Shown: positions 1 through 6,765, counted from the stretch's first letter. The stretch is 10,001 bases of DNA from an uncultured Armatimonadota bacterium (GCA_903881535.1 CAIRTT010000123.1:1-10001), one strand, 5' to 3'. Translations and numbers: made by a program. Notes: generated by a model not told the origin, from the sequence alone.

Positions 1-213
1 CGCATCGGAGCGGAGCTCTGTCGCTGGAACCGTATCCGGACAGTCATAGGTAACCAACATCGTGCACGCTTCCGGAAGCGTAAACCATCCACTCACCACA
101 GCAATCCCGACTAGCTTGTCAAACACAGGACCAATTTGCTGATACGGGCCCACATGCCGCAGCGCCGCAGCACGCATTTTTGGGAGTTCAATAACATCGA
201 TTTGCATATTCAT
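1..213 (-). CDS. GyrI-like (SbmC family) small-molecule-binding protein, C-terminus cut by window edge
   Basis: This reading frame runs from an ATG at 213 down to base 1 without a stop, giving 71 residues, so the rest lies to the left. It begins MNMQIDVIELPKMRAAALRHVGP and contains the stretch TYDCPDTVPATELRSDA. Both match the GyrI-like fold: a conserved 'R-x-A-x-x-R-H-x-G-P-Y' start and a 'Y-D-x-P-x-x-V-P-A-x-x-L-R-x-D' segment as in E. coli SbmC. The domain starts at residue 3 with no helix-turn-helix in front. That points to a stand-alone GyrI-like protein of about 150 residues rather than an AraC-type regulator. Such proteins bind small amphipathic ligands, and SbmC also protects DNA gyrase; which role applies here is unknown. 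A GAAGGA ribosome site (219-224) lies 5 bases before the ATG and supports this start. The gene is divergent from the YbjQ-domain gene. Confidence 0.85.
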   Translation of the reverse strand, partial: MNMQIDVIELPKMRAAALRHVGPYQQIGPVFDKLVGIAVVSGWFTLPEACTMLVTYDCPDTVPATELRSDA

Positions 214-235
214 CACAATCCTTCAAACCTATAAT
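207..235 (+). promoter_or_regulatory. Possible promoter for the YbjQ-domain gene (perfect TATAAT)
   Basis: A perfect TATAAT lies at 230-235 on the plus strand. With a 17-base spacer the -35 position (207-212, TATTCA) is a poor match to TTGACA, so the site rests mainly on the -10 box. Transcription would start near 242 and give a leader of roughly 140 bases before the ATG at 382. The site also overlaps the leader of the divergent GyrI-like gene. Confidence 0.35.
219..224 (-). promoter_or_regulatory. Ribosome binding site of the GyrI-like gene
   Basis: On the minus strand GAAGGA lies 5 bases before the ATG at 213. It favours ATG 213 over the in-frame ATG at 207. Confidence 0.6.
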
Positions 236-268
236 CGGCATCCCGTTTCAATTCCGGAAGGCACAAAA

Positions 269-282
269 CAAACAATTGTTTG
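269..282. promoter_or_regulatory. Perfect 14-bp palindrome, candidate operator
   Basis: CAAACAATTGTTTG is its own reverse complement over all 14 bases. It sits in the AT-rich stretch between two divergent genes, about 30 bases downstream of the TATAAT box at 230-235. This size, symmetry and position are typical of binding sites for dimeric repressors. The binding protein is unknown, and no regulator gene is visible in the window. Confidence 0.4.
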
Positions 283-381
283 CCAATATTTGAGCCCAAG
301 TGTATGGTTTCAACGGACACATGGCAAGAGATGTACACTGTACGTAAGCACAAATACGGTGCGGGATTGGATGGAGCTTCG

Positions 382-1542
382 ATGACGATCGTGACGGGTC
401 TCTCCGGGAATGAAATGTACTGTTTGCACTCCAAGGGCTTTACCCCCGGCGAGCTGGTTGTAGGGAATTCTGTCCATTCCATCGGGTTTGCGGGTGGTAT
501 CGGAGCGGGCATAAAAACCCTCACCGGCGGCGAAGTCGAGCAGGTGACATCGATTGTGCATGAAGGCCGACAAGCTGCGGTCGAGCGCCTGATGCGCGAA
601 GCGAAGAATTGTGGCGCTACGGGCATCACGGGGATGAACTCCGAGCTCGTGTGGCAGGGTGGAAATGTGGAGTTTCTGTCCATCGGCAACTGTATCCACC
701 ACGAAGGCCAGAAGAGCGCCGAGCCGCTCTTTTCGAGCAGCGCGGATGGACAGGAGCTGTTCTGCCAAATAGATGCTGGATTTACCCCCATTAAGTTTGT
801 TTTTGGCAATGTCGCGTATTCGATTGGCATCGGCGGCGGCATCATGGGTGGCCTCAAAAGCCTTGCGCGCGGTGAAGTTAAGGAGTTCTCCGATGTCTTC
901 AACGAGACGCGCCACCGTGCCCTGTGGCGCATCACCGAAGAAGCAAGCGCTGCAGGAGCGAATGCAGTCGTCGGAATCAAGACGAACATCCTCCCTCTCT
1001 CCGGGATGCAGGAGATGGTGATGGTCGGGACGGCGAGCCGTCACCCGGCATTTGAGCAGCTCTCGCGCAAACAGCCCATCACCAGTGACCTCACCAATGA
1101 GGAAATGTGGAATGTGATCAAGATGGGCTACTTCCCCATCCAGCTCGTGCTCGGCGTCAGCGTCTACTCGCTCGGCTTTGTCGGCAGTATCCGAAGCGCC
1201 TTCAAGTCCCTCGCGCGCGGTGAGATCACCGAAATGTCGACGCTTATCTACGAGGCACGCGAGAATGCGATCAAGCGCGTTAAAGCCGATGCCGAGCTCT
1301 GCGGCGCAGATGATGTCGTTGGCGTCAAGACATATGTCTATCAGCTCTCGAATGGCCTGATTGAGTTCATGGCCATCGGGACCGCCGTGCGTAAAATGGC
1401 CGGTCTCACCACCCAGAGCGAGCAGCTTCCTCCGCAGGCTGTGATTGCCGATAAGGATACATTCATCAATATCGCTGACCGCCGGATGGCTACGGATTTG
1501 AACCGCTCGATGTCATCGCACACAACGGGCGGCGTTTCCTGA
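382..1542 (+). CDS. Protein with three tandem YbjQ (DUF74, 'heavy-metal-binding') domains
   Basis: The 386-residue product is built of three copies of the YbjQ/DUF74 domain, at about residues 1-106, 118-219 and 232-337, followed by a tail of about 50 residues. Each copy has the same marks: a 'G-[FY]-x-P-x-x-[LF]-V-x-G-x-x-V-x-S-[IL]-G' strand, a 'K-[TS]-L-x-x-G-E-[VI]' turn, a helix, then 'G-A-x-x-[IV]-x-G' and a final '[IV]-G-x-[AC]' strand. YbjQ proteins form pentamers as single domains and are often labelled heavy-metal-binding, but the label is by homology and a molecular function is not established. I chose ATG 382 because GGAG lies 5 bases before it (373-376) and the domain begins at once. 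An upstream in-frame TTG at 280 falls inside a palindrome and lacks a ribosome site; ATG 304 and 331 are alternatives. The domain copies have diverged, so the triplication is old. The gene probably forms an operon with the membrane protein 37 bases downstream. Confidence 0.85.
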   Translation: MTIVTGLSGNEMYCLHSKGFTPGELVVGNSVHSIGFAGGIGAGIKTLTGGEVEQVTSIVHEGRQAAVERLMREAKNCGATGITGMNSELVWQGGNVEFLSIGNCIHHEGQKSAEPLFSSSADGQELFCQIDAGFTPIKFVFGNVAYSIGIGGGIMGGLKSLARGEVKEFSDVFNETRHRALWRITEEASAAGANAVVGIKTNILPLSGMQEMVMVGTASRHPAFEQLSRKQPITSDLTNEEMWNVIKMGYFPIQLVLGVSVYSLGFVGSIRSAFKSLARGEITEMSTLIYEARENAIKRVKADAELCGADDVVGVKTYVYQLSNGLIEFMAIGTAVRKMAGLTTQSEQLPPQAVIADKDTFINIADRRMATDLNRSMSSHTTGGVS

Positions 1543-1566
1543 TGTCGCTGCGAAGAACGAAATCTT

Positions 1567-1571
1567 GGGAG
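1567..1571 (+). promoter_or_regulatory. Ribosome binding site deciding a TTG start
   Basis: GGGAG lies 8 bases before the TTG at 1580. The competing in-frame TTG at 1565 has no such site, and its own codons contain this one. Confidence 0.45.
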
Positions 1572-1579
1572 CAAACACG

Positions 1580-2584
1580 TTGCAGCTAACGCCTGAAGTC
1601 CTTGGGGATACCCGCTGCGTCGATGTCATCCGCAAGCGCTCGCTTGTCAATATTGCTCAGACAAGCCAGATGGCATACCGGGACAATACCGTTCCTGTAA
1701 AGTTGTCACGGAGGCAGCGTGATTGGCTAAAGAAGACCAATGTCGATCCCGACAGCGAGTTTGCCAGGTTGTTGGTTGGCGCGACCCGGATGTATACATC
1801 ACAGGTGTCCGGTGGATTGACGTGGGGCATGGGCCTCGGCTGTGGCGTTCCAGCAACCATGATGCTGGCGATGGGAATCTTTGAGGGAAAACTGGAGGGC
1901 TACCTTATCGGAGGCTTCTTCGCGACCCTAAGCCTCATTGGTGTGATCGCAGGGCAAGTGGCTCCACAGGAATCGTACAAAAAGTGGATGTCGACACAGC
2001 TGCACACGGCCGAGCTGGATGAGATTCTCAAAGAGGAACACGATCCGCTCTACAAGTCCTTTGTGCTGCTGATACGAGATGCCATTTCGCAGAAAAACCT
2101 CCCACGCGACACGGAAGACAATGTAACCGCTGCCATCACGGCGCTGGGTGCGGCAATCCACCGCCTCCCGGACACGGGAACAGCCCTTGATCCAGTTGAC
2201 AGCGCAACGCTTCGGGACCAGGCGCAGCAGCTGATTGACCAGGCGACGGTTGAGAGTGACAACGTGATTCGTGATTCATTGGTCCGCCGCTCAGATGCTC
2301 TGATACGCTCGGCAGATTCTGCGGATGAAACGCATCAGTGGCTACGGCGAACGGCTTACCTCCGCCAGGAGCTGGATGCGCAGATCACAAGCCTGCGCCA
2401 CTCCCTGCAAGCGAACATGGATGGCGATATCGCCATCGGAACCATTAAGCGTGCGGCAAATGAAGCCACAACACTGGGCCGGGAAGCATCCAAGCTCAGA
2501 GAAGCAACGCTTGAGCTCGACCGCTACCTCACGGGAAGCGAACCATTAGGAAACCAACAGCAGAAGGTTCAGGGTCAGCGCTAA
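1580..2584 (+). CDS. Two-helix membrane protein with long helical tail, unknown family
   Basis: The product is about 334 residues and I do not recognise its family. Residues 1-75 are polar. Two hydrophobic segments rich in Gly follow at about 77-100 (GGLTWGMGLGCGVPATMMLA) and 107-128, forming a likely helical hairpin. The remaining 200 residues are charged and alanine-rich with heptad-like spacing of hydrophobic residues (for example RDQAQQLIDQATVESDNVI), so probably long helices or coiled coil on the cytoplasmic side. There is no cleavable signal peptide. I place the start at TTG 1580 because GGGAG lies 8 bases upstream. TTG 1565 and ATG 1670 are possible alternatives, so the N-terminus is uncertain. 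It follows the triple YbjQ gene by 37 bases on the same strand, suggesting co-expression and perhaps a shared complex at the membrane, which is inference only. Confidence 0.7.
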   Translation: MQLTPEVLGDTRCVDVIRKRSLVNIAQTSQMAYRDNTVPVKLSRRQRDWLKKTNVDPDSEFARLLVGATRMYTSQVSGGLTWGMGLGCGVPATMMLAMGIFEGKLEGYLIGGFFATLSLIGVIAGQVAPQESYKKWMSTQLHTAELDEILKEEHDPLYKSFVLLIRDAISQKNLPRDTEDNVTAAITALGAAIHRLPDTGTALDPVDSATLRDQAQQLIDQATVESDNVIRDSLVRRSDALIRSADSADETHQWLRRTAYLRQELDAQITSLRHSLQANMDGDIAIGTIKRAANEATTLGREASKLREATLELDRYLTGSEPLGNQQQKVQGQR

Positions 2585-2695
2585 GCACAGGCAAGGCTTT
2601 GTCGCGGTGGCAGTAAACGAACGCGATATCGACAGTAACGAGTCATCCCCGACAACAATCTGCCAAATGACCGACTGACGTCCCAGTAGCCGCGA
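2585..2695. other. Intergenic gap with no clear signal
   Basis: The 111 bases between the membrane protein and trhO contain no convincing terminator, promoter pair or ribosome site. A short TCGCG/CGCGA inverted pair has a loop too long to count as a terminator. Confidence 0.4.
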
Positions 2696-3658
2696 ATGAT
2701 ACAACAGCGGGTTATGGTTGCGATTACGGCTTTTTACCACTTTGTCCCCCTCACTTCCGAGCAAGTCGATGCTGTCATTACACAGCTGAACATCCTCGGC
2801 CCCGTGTTCGCTGTGCGGGGCCTCGTCCTCGTCGCTCCCGAAGGCATTAATGGCACCGTCTGCATGCCGCCAGAGAACATGGATGCATGGAAAGCAGCGA
2901 TCAGAGAAATCGTTTTTGGCCGGGATGTCATCTTCAAAGATGCGACTGCCAATGATTACGTCTTCCCGCGCTACAAAGTCGATGGTCGAACAGAAATCGT
3001 GACGGCAGATATGCCCGGTGTGTTCCCAACAACATCCCGTAACAACCACCTCACGGCTCAGGAATGGCACCAAACGATTCTGAGTGACCCAAATGTCGTT
3101 GTCATTGACACGCGTAATGACTACGAGGTCAAGATTGGTAAGTTCAAAGGTGCGGTTGACCCAAACCTAGAAATCTTCACTGAGTGGCCACAGTACGTTG
3201 AAGACAACCCGCTCGACAAGGACACCAAAGTCCTGATGTACTGCACGGGCGGGATTCGGTGTGAGAAGGCTATTTTCGCGATGCAGGAGCGTGGCTACAG
3301 CAATGTCTGGCAGCTTGAAGGCGGGATTCTGAAGTACTTTGAGGAGTTCCCCAGTGGCGGCGTCTTCGAAGGTGAGTGCTTTGTCTTCGATGATCGCATC
3401 GCGGTAACGCCAGACCTTAAACCCACCGAACGCTGGGGTCGTTGCCCGCACTGCGGTGACCCGGCATCCATCCCAACCGAATGCCCATACTGCTTCGAAC
3501 ACGCCGTCATCTGCGATACCTGCCAAGCGCTAATTGTTGGTGGTGAAACGCACCGCAAAGCCTGCAGCCGTAACTGCGCCACGCACGTAAAGCGTGGAAC
3601 AACACCGCGCCGCAGACCAAAGGCGGTCAAACCTGCGTTAGGTAACGTATCTGGTTAG
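2696..3658 (+). CDS. trhO: tRNA uridine(34) hydroxylase TrhO (rhodanese family, formerly YceA)
   Basis: The 320-residue protein has the full TrhO layout. Residues 8-105 form the N-terminal acylphosphatase-like domain with the signature 'L-V-A-P-E-G-I-N-G-T-V' (45-55). Residues 118-220 form the rhodanese domain, whose active loop C183-T-G-G-I-R-C-E-K carries the expected cysteine; V-W-Q-L-E-G-G-I-L-K-Y-F follows. The C-terminal part has eight cysteines (250, 253, 263, 266, 273, 276, 290, 294), a likely zinc-binding tail as in the family, then a basic end. E. coli TrhO uses oxygen to form 5-hydroxyuridine at the wobble position of certain tRNAs, and this protein should do the same in the cytoplasm. 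It is slightly shorter than the E. coli enzyme (350). ATG 2696 lacks a ribosome site; ATG 2714 is also possible. It converges on the DUF1003 gene 9 bases away. Confidence 0.93.
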   Translation: MIQQRVMVAITAFYHFVPLTSEQVDAVITQLNILGPVFAVRGLVLVAPEGINGTVCMPPENMDAWKAAIREIVFGRDVIFKDATANDYVFPRYKVDGRTEIVTADMPGVFPTTSRNNHLTAQEWHQTILSDPNVVVIDTRNDYEVKIGKFKGAVDPNLEIFTEWPQYVEDNPLDKDTKVLMYCTGGIRCEKAIFAMQERGYSNVWQLEGGILKYFEEFPSGGVFEGECFVFDDRIAVTPDLKPTERWGRCPHCGDPASIPTECPYCFEHAVICDTCQALIVGGETHRKACSRNCATHVKRGTTPRRRPKAVKPALGNVSG

Positions 3659-3673
3659 GAGCTCTTCCTACAG
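3651..3673. terminator. Small hairpin across two convergent stop codons
   Basis: The arms CTG..TAGGA (3651-3660) and TCCTACAG (3666-3673) can pair with a 5-base loop and a 2-base bulge. The TAG stop of trhO lies in the left arm and the TAG stop of the DUF1003 gene in the right arm. There is no T-run on either side, so termination is possible but weakly supported. Confidence 0.25.
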
Positions 3674-4189
3674 CTGATGATCGTGGCTGGTATGGCTGAC
3701 ATCCGTGCCATGGTGCTGTGATGCACGGAGCATTTTCAGCTCACTGACCAACTCATGGATGATTTTGTCCTGATACTTCAGGTGTTCCATGATGACCCGA
3801 ATCTCAGCCTCGGCCCTGATATTTGTCTCATAGTCACTGTTTGCCTGACGACGGTCTTTTTCCGCCTGGCGGTTCTGACTCATCATCACAATCGGACCCG
3901 TGTATGCTGCCTGAAAACTCAGGGCAAGGTTCAACAGAATAAACGGATATGGGTCCCACGCCTTGTCCGAATGCTGCATCGCCAACACGACGTTTACGGC
4001 AATCCAGAGGACCAGAAGGAAACTTTGGATGGCGATAAACGGCCAGGAGCCAACAACGGATGCGACGGAATCCGCTAGAATCTGGGATTGGGTACGGTTC
4101 TGCTCAAATTCGGCATCCACGTTTTTAATGGATGGATGTGTATGTTCAAACTGCGTTACCGGACCGGCCTCGATGTACATATCATCCAT
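3668..4189 (-). CDS. DUF1003 family inner-membrane protein with His-rich tail
   Basis: The 173-residue product matches DUF1003. It has 'L-A-D-S-V-A-S-V-V-G-S-W-P-F-I' entering the first membrane helix (about 49-71), then 'D-P-Y-P-F-I-L-L-N-L-A-L-S' starting the second (82-104), then 'M-M-S-Q-N-R-Q-A-x-K-D-R' and a charged helical stretch (105-155). Both ends are expected in the cytoplasm. The family is widespread in bacteria and has no firmly assigned function. The last 15 residues hold five histidines (159, 160, 166, 169, 171), which is not a general trait of the family as I know it and might bind metal. The start ATG at 4189 has no ribosome site; a GATAGT element 8 bases upstream could give a nearly leaderless transcript. 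Its upstream neighbour on the same strand is the propeller gene, but a likely terminator separates them. Confidence 0.88.
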   Translation of the reverse strand: MDDMYIEAGPVTQFEHTHPSIKNVDAEFEQNRTQSQILADSVASVVGSWPFIAIQSFLLVLWIAVNVVLAMQHSDKAWDPYPFILLNLALSFQAAYTGPIVMMSQNRQAEKDRRQANSDYETNIRAEAEIRVIMEHLKYQDKIIHELVSELKMLRASQHHGTDVSHTSHDHQL

Positions 4190-4269
4190 GAAGGCACACT
4201 ATCACCAATACGGATTTTGCATGGTGGGCCGTTCAGCCGAATCGCTTGCTGGTGACAGGGACAGCGATC

Positions 4270-4300
4270 AGAAACAGAAAAGTCACTGGCAATCTGCCGG
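4270..4300 (-). terminator. Likely rho-independent terminator after the propeller gene
   Basis: Read on the minus strand, CCGGCA-GAT-TGCCAG forms a 6-bp stem with one G-T pair and a 3-base loop (4286-4300). After 3 bases it is followed by CTTTTCTGTTTC. It starts 9 bases past the stop codon of the propeller gene. The short stem and broken T-run limit confidence. Confidence 0.4.
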
Positions 4301-4309
4301 TATCACTCC

Positions 4310-5389
4310 CTAATCCAACAGAACGATTCGCTCTCCAGACACGGACACCTGGTTACGCAAAATCGTGGTCCAGCGATCTGTGCGGTCGAGGGCCATCCAC
4401 TGCAGTCCGGAATCCGTTGCAGGCTCGCCGGTCATTTCTCCAGCCGGAATGTTTCGCCAGGCAATCACCAAGTTGGCCTTTGGTGCGAAAACCGTATGCC
4501 CCGGGCTCATAAACCAGTAATCGACTTGCGCGAGCTTCTCATCCATCACACCAAAAGCAGTCACTTCGTTTTGCCGGGATGCCGTCTTGACAACAATCCT
4601 GCCATTAACGCGGTCGGCGAGTGGTGAAAGCGAAAGACCATCCGGGATAAAGCCCATCCGCTGCTGCATCGCAAGTGAGATCGTCACCTTGCGCTCCGCT
4701 TTACCAGGAGCAACAAGGGTTATGTCCCCTGCACCACGTGTAACCACCGAGATACCCTTGCCAAACGATACCGATGTTCCACCAGTCGCTGTAGTCGCAG
4801 CACTTCGGGAGATCTCACCACGCCCTGTCGCAACGCAAACCGTAGCCACAGCGCACACATTTGGCTGCGGATCGGCAAGTGAAACACGGATGTCGGCATT
4901 GCCATGCCAGTCCCATCCAGTGGATGTCTCATCCAGGCGGCCCGCAGAGCGAACCTTCAATGTCTGAAGATGTAAAACAACGATCCGCTTGAACCCACCC
5001 GCACCATTAGCGCCATCGAAGGAATGGACCATCGCGAGCTGTTTGCCATCCGGGGATGTCTTGAGCTCTCCATAATGATGACCAGCGCCTTGGGCGGTAT
5101 GCAGAACTTTCGAGCGTCCGGATGCTAGATCAACACAGCATATTTCATCCAATTTTCCAGCGATCACATTGGACTTGCTGTAGTACGCAAGTTTCTTATT
5201 TGGCGATGCGGTAAAGCAGCTGACATCGAATGCACCCTTTGTCACCTGAATATGACTGTGTGTACCGATATCCGCAATATATAGATGCTTATTGCCTACA
5301 ACGGGAACTGTGTCACCAGTAAATACCTGACCACAGAACAAAAAGCGGGGCTTCGGGGTGTCAGATGCGGAGATTGGAGTTGTGTTCAT
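4310..5389 (-). CDS. Cytoplasmic beta-propeller (PD40/TolB-like repeat) protein, function unknown
   Basis: The 359-residue product shows repeated beta-propeller blades. Clear 'S-P-x-x-K-x-[LI]-[AV]' blade motifs occur at 62-71 (SPNKKLAYYS) and 112-123 (SPDGKQLAMVHS), with weaker copies near 208, 255 and 302. Blade-like 'L-x-S-G-x-x-x-V-L' turns follow, for example 88-97. There is no signal peptide or membrane helix, so the protein is probably cytosolic, unlike periplasmic TolB. Oligogalacturonate lyases also have this fold and use clustered histidines. Here H44, H46, H104 and H105 are present, but I cannot match them to that active site, so I do not assign a reaction. The gene is divergent from the GH144-GH127 pair, 149 bases away, which suggests a shared carbohydrate role or shared control. 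The start ATG has no ribosome site but has a fair promoter very close upstream. Confidence 0.7.
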   Translation of the reverse strand: MNTTPISASDTPKPRFLFCGQVFTGDTVPVVGNKHLYIADIGTHSHIQVTKGAFDVSCFTASPNKKLAYYSKSNVIAGKLDEICCVDLASGRSKVLHTAQGAGHHYGELKTSPDGKQLAMVHSFDGANGAGGFKRIVVLHLQTLKVRSAGRLDETSTGWDWHGNADIRVSLADPQPNVCAVATVCVATGRGEISRSAATTATGGTSVSFGKGISVVTRGAGDITLVAPGKAERKVTISLAMQQRMGFIPDGLSLSPLADRVNGRIVVKTASRQNEVTAFGVMDEKLAQVDYWFMSPGHTVFAPKANLVIAWRNIPAGEMTGEPATDSGLQWMALDRTDRWTTILRNQVSVSGERIVLLD

Positions 5390-5404
5390 GTTCGTGTCCG
5401 ATAG

Positions 5405-5432
5405 TTAATAATGCGAAATCGTTTACTGTCAG
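5405..5432 (-). promoter_or_regulatory. Promoter for the propeller gene
   Basis: On the minus strand, CTGACA (5427-5432, 5 of 6 to consensus) and TATTAA (5405-5410, 4 of 6) are separated by 16 bases. Transcription would begin about 10 bases before the ATG at 5389, giving a very short leader with no ribosome site. Confidence 0.4.
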
Positions 5433-5523
5433 AGACCTCGCAGGCAAGTTCCATGCCAGCTTCCCAACCACTGCAATAGATTTTCTCCAGTCGATTTCAC
5501 CGCCTGTCACTGGCAACGTCCGT

Positions 5524-5529
5524 TAGAAT
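5524..5529 (+). promoter_or_regulatory. -10 box placed for a near-leaderless GH144 transcript
   Basis: TAGAAT (5 of 6 to consensus) ends 9 bases before the ATG at 5539. Transcription would start at about 5536, almost on the start codon. No convincing -35 box lies at 16-18 bases. The absence of a ribosome site before this ATG agrees with a leaderless transcript. Confidence 0.35.
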
Positions 5530-5538
5530 CAAGCCACG

Positions 5539-6759
5539 ATGCGATCATTCACTGTTGAAACCCGCCGGACATCAAATGCTGATGACATGGCACAGCGCGC
5601 CCTTCGCTTCTTTTTGGATGCCAGCCACCCGGAATCCGGCCTGACGCTTGACCGCACAAAGAACACGCTCGGCTCCGCGGGGCAGACACGCATCGCCAGT
5701 ATCGCCGCCACCGGCTACGCCATCACGGCATTTTGTATTGGCATCCACTACGGCTGGCTTGACCGCCGTACCGCAGTGTCGCGTATCGAGCGGGTGCTCA
5801 CCACCATCGAGACCACGCTGGATGGCAAAGCAGGCTTTTACTACCACTTCATCGATTGGGAAACCGGCAAGCGTGAGTGGAACTCCGAGCTCTCCAGCAT
5901 CGACACCGCACTGCTCCAGCTCGGGCTCATCATGGCTGGCAATGTCTTTGGTGGAGCGATTGCCGAGCGTGTCAATGCCATTCTCGCGAAAACGGACTGG
6001 CAGTGGATGCAAAATCGCAAGGCGGGTGATGCATCCGATAGCTGCGTCAGCATGGGCTGGAAGCCAGAGTCAGGATTTCTCGACAGCCGCTGGGACCACT
6101 ACGATGAGAGTCCCTGCCTCTACATTCTCGCCCTTGGCGCGCAGTCCCCCCACCGCCTCCCGGCATCCACGTGGAAAAACTGGAAGACTATCACTGACCC
6201 GAAAACAGGTCTCTATGAGCCTATTGGGCCGATCTTCTGGTCGCAAATGACAGCCGGGTATGTCAATATCAAAGGGCAGCGGGATTCCGCAGGGCGTGAT
6301 TTGTGGATGATTTGGCAGCGCAGCCATGCTCACCACATTCGTTTTTGCAAGGAGCAGAGCGCGCGCTTTAAGACATACCGGGATGGCGTCTTTGGAATCA
6401 ATGCCTGCGACCAGCCACCACCGGTGGGCTACGGCGCGCAGGAAGCAGTCGAAGGCCGCCACGATGGCACCATCGCCCCGACGGCGATTCTTGCGGCCCG
6501 GATGTTTGATCGTAACGCCGCCGACAAAGCGCTGGCAGCGTTGCATGCGCATGTTGGTAAGCAGGCTTACGGACCCTACGGCTTTCCGAATGCCCTGAAT
6601 GAAGACAAGAACTGGATTGACCCAGATGTGCTTGGTCTCGATCTCGGGATGGCGATTTGCGGCTATGCGAATGCCCGGGATGGCTATATTTGGAAGACAT
6701 TTACCAAGCACACCGTCGTTCAAACCGGCCTGCGTGCGATGGGCTATTCCGGAAAGTAA
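5539..6759 (+). CDS. GH144 / glycoamylase-fold glycoside hydrolase (endo-beta-1,2-glucanase family)
   Basis: The 406-residue protein is a single alpha/alpha-barrel domain of the 'glycoamylase' (PF10091) / GH144 type. Family marks appear in order: G-L-T-L-D-R (34-39), A-S-I-A-A-T-G-Y-A-I-T-A-F (53-65), F-Y-Y-H-F-I-D (100-106), S-E-L-S-S-I-D-T-A-L-L (116-126), M-G-W-K-P-E-S-G-F-L (172-181), W-D-H-Y-D-E-S (185-191), V-F-G-I-N-A-C-D (284-291), D-G-T-I-A-P-T-A (309-316) and D-V-L-G-L-D-L-G (363-370). Acidic residues E117, D122, D186, D189 and E190 lie where the pocket is expected, but I cannot name the catalytic ones. Characterised GH144 enzymes cleave linear beta-1,2-glucan; a different linkage is possible here. 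No signal peptide is visible, so it probably acts on imported oligosaccharides. It is followed after 6 bases by the GH127 gene. Confidence 0.87.
   Translation: MRSFTVETRRTSNADDMAQRALRFFLDASHPESGLTLDRTKNTLGSAGQTRIASIAATGYAITAFCIGIHYGWLDRRTAVSRIERVLTTIETTLDGKAGFYYHFIDWETGKREWNSELSSIDTALLQLGLIMAGNVFGGAIAERVNAILAKTDWQWMQNRKAGDASDSCVSMGWKPESGFLDSRWDHYDESPCLYILALGAQSPHRLPASTWKNWKTITDPKTGLYEPIGPIFWSQMTAGYVNIKGQRDSAGRDLWMIWQRSHAHHIRFCKEQSARFKTYRDGVFGINACDQPPPVGYGAQEAVEGRHDGTIAPTAILAARMFDRNAADKALAALHAHVGKQAYGPYGFPNALNEDKNWIDPDVLGLDLGMAICGYANARDGYIWKTFTKHTVVQTGLRAMGYSGK
6751..6756 (+). promoter_or_regulatory. Ribosome binding site of the GH127 gene inside the end of GH144
   Basis: GGAAAG forms the last two codons of the GH144 gene and ends 9 bases before the ATG at 6766. 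It suggests translational coupling. Confidence 0.4.
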
Positions 6760-6765
6760 CTCCAA

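Noticed and set aside
280..381. N-terminal extension of the YbjQ-triple protein from the TTG at 280
   Set aside because: The TTG lies inside a perfect palindrome, has no ribosome site, and the added residues do not resemble the domain. ATG 382 has GGAG before it and starts the domain directly.
213..1044. Two long minus-strand open frames (213-989 and 310-1044) opposite the YbjQ-triple gene
   Set aside because: Their products are low in family-like features and rich in Pro, Ser and Arg, and they overlap the clearly conserved plus-strand domains and the divergent promoter region.
1565..1579. Start of the membrane protein at TTG 1565
   Set aside because: The ribosome site GGGAG at 1567-1571 lies within these codons and points to TTG 1580.
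2598..2630. TCGCG/CGCGA inverted pair downstream of the membrane protein gene
   Set aside because: The stem is 5 bp, the loop about 15 bases, and no T-run follows, so it is not a credible terminator.
2546..3073. 175-codon minus-strand frame over the 5' half of trhO
   Set aside because: It lies opposite the strongly conserved TrhO N-terminal domain and its product matches nothing I recognise.
4126..4138. ATGGATGGATG microrepeat
   Set aside because: It is two overlapping copies of the GGATG word inside the DUF1003 coding region; too short to be a repeat element of its own.
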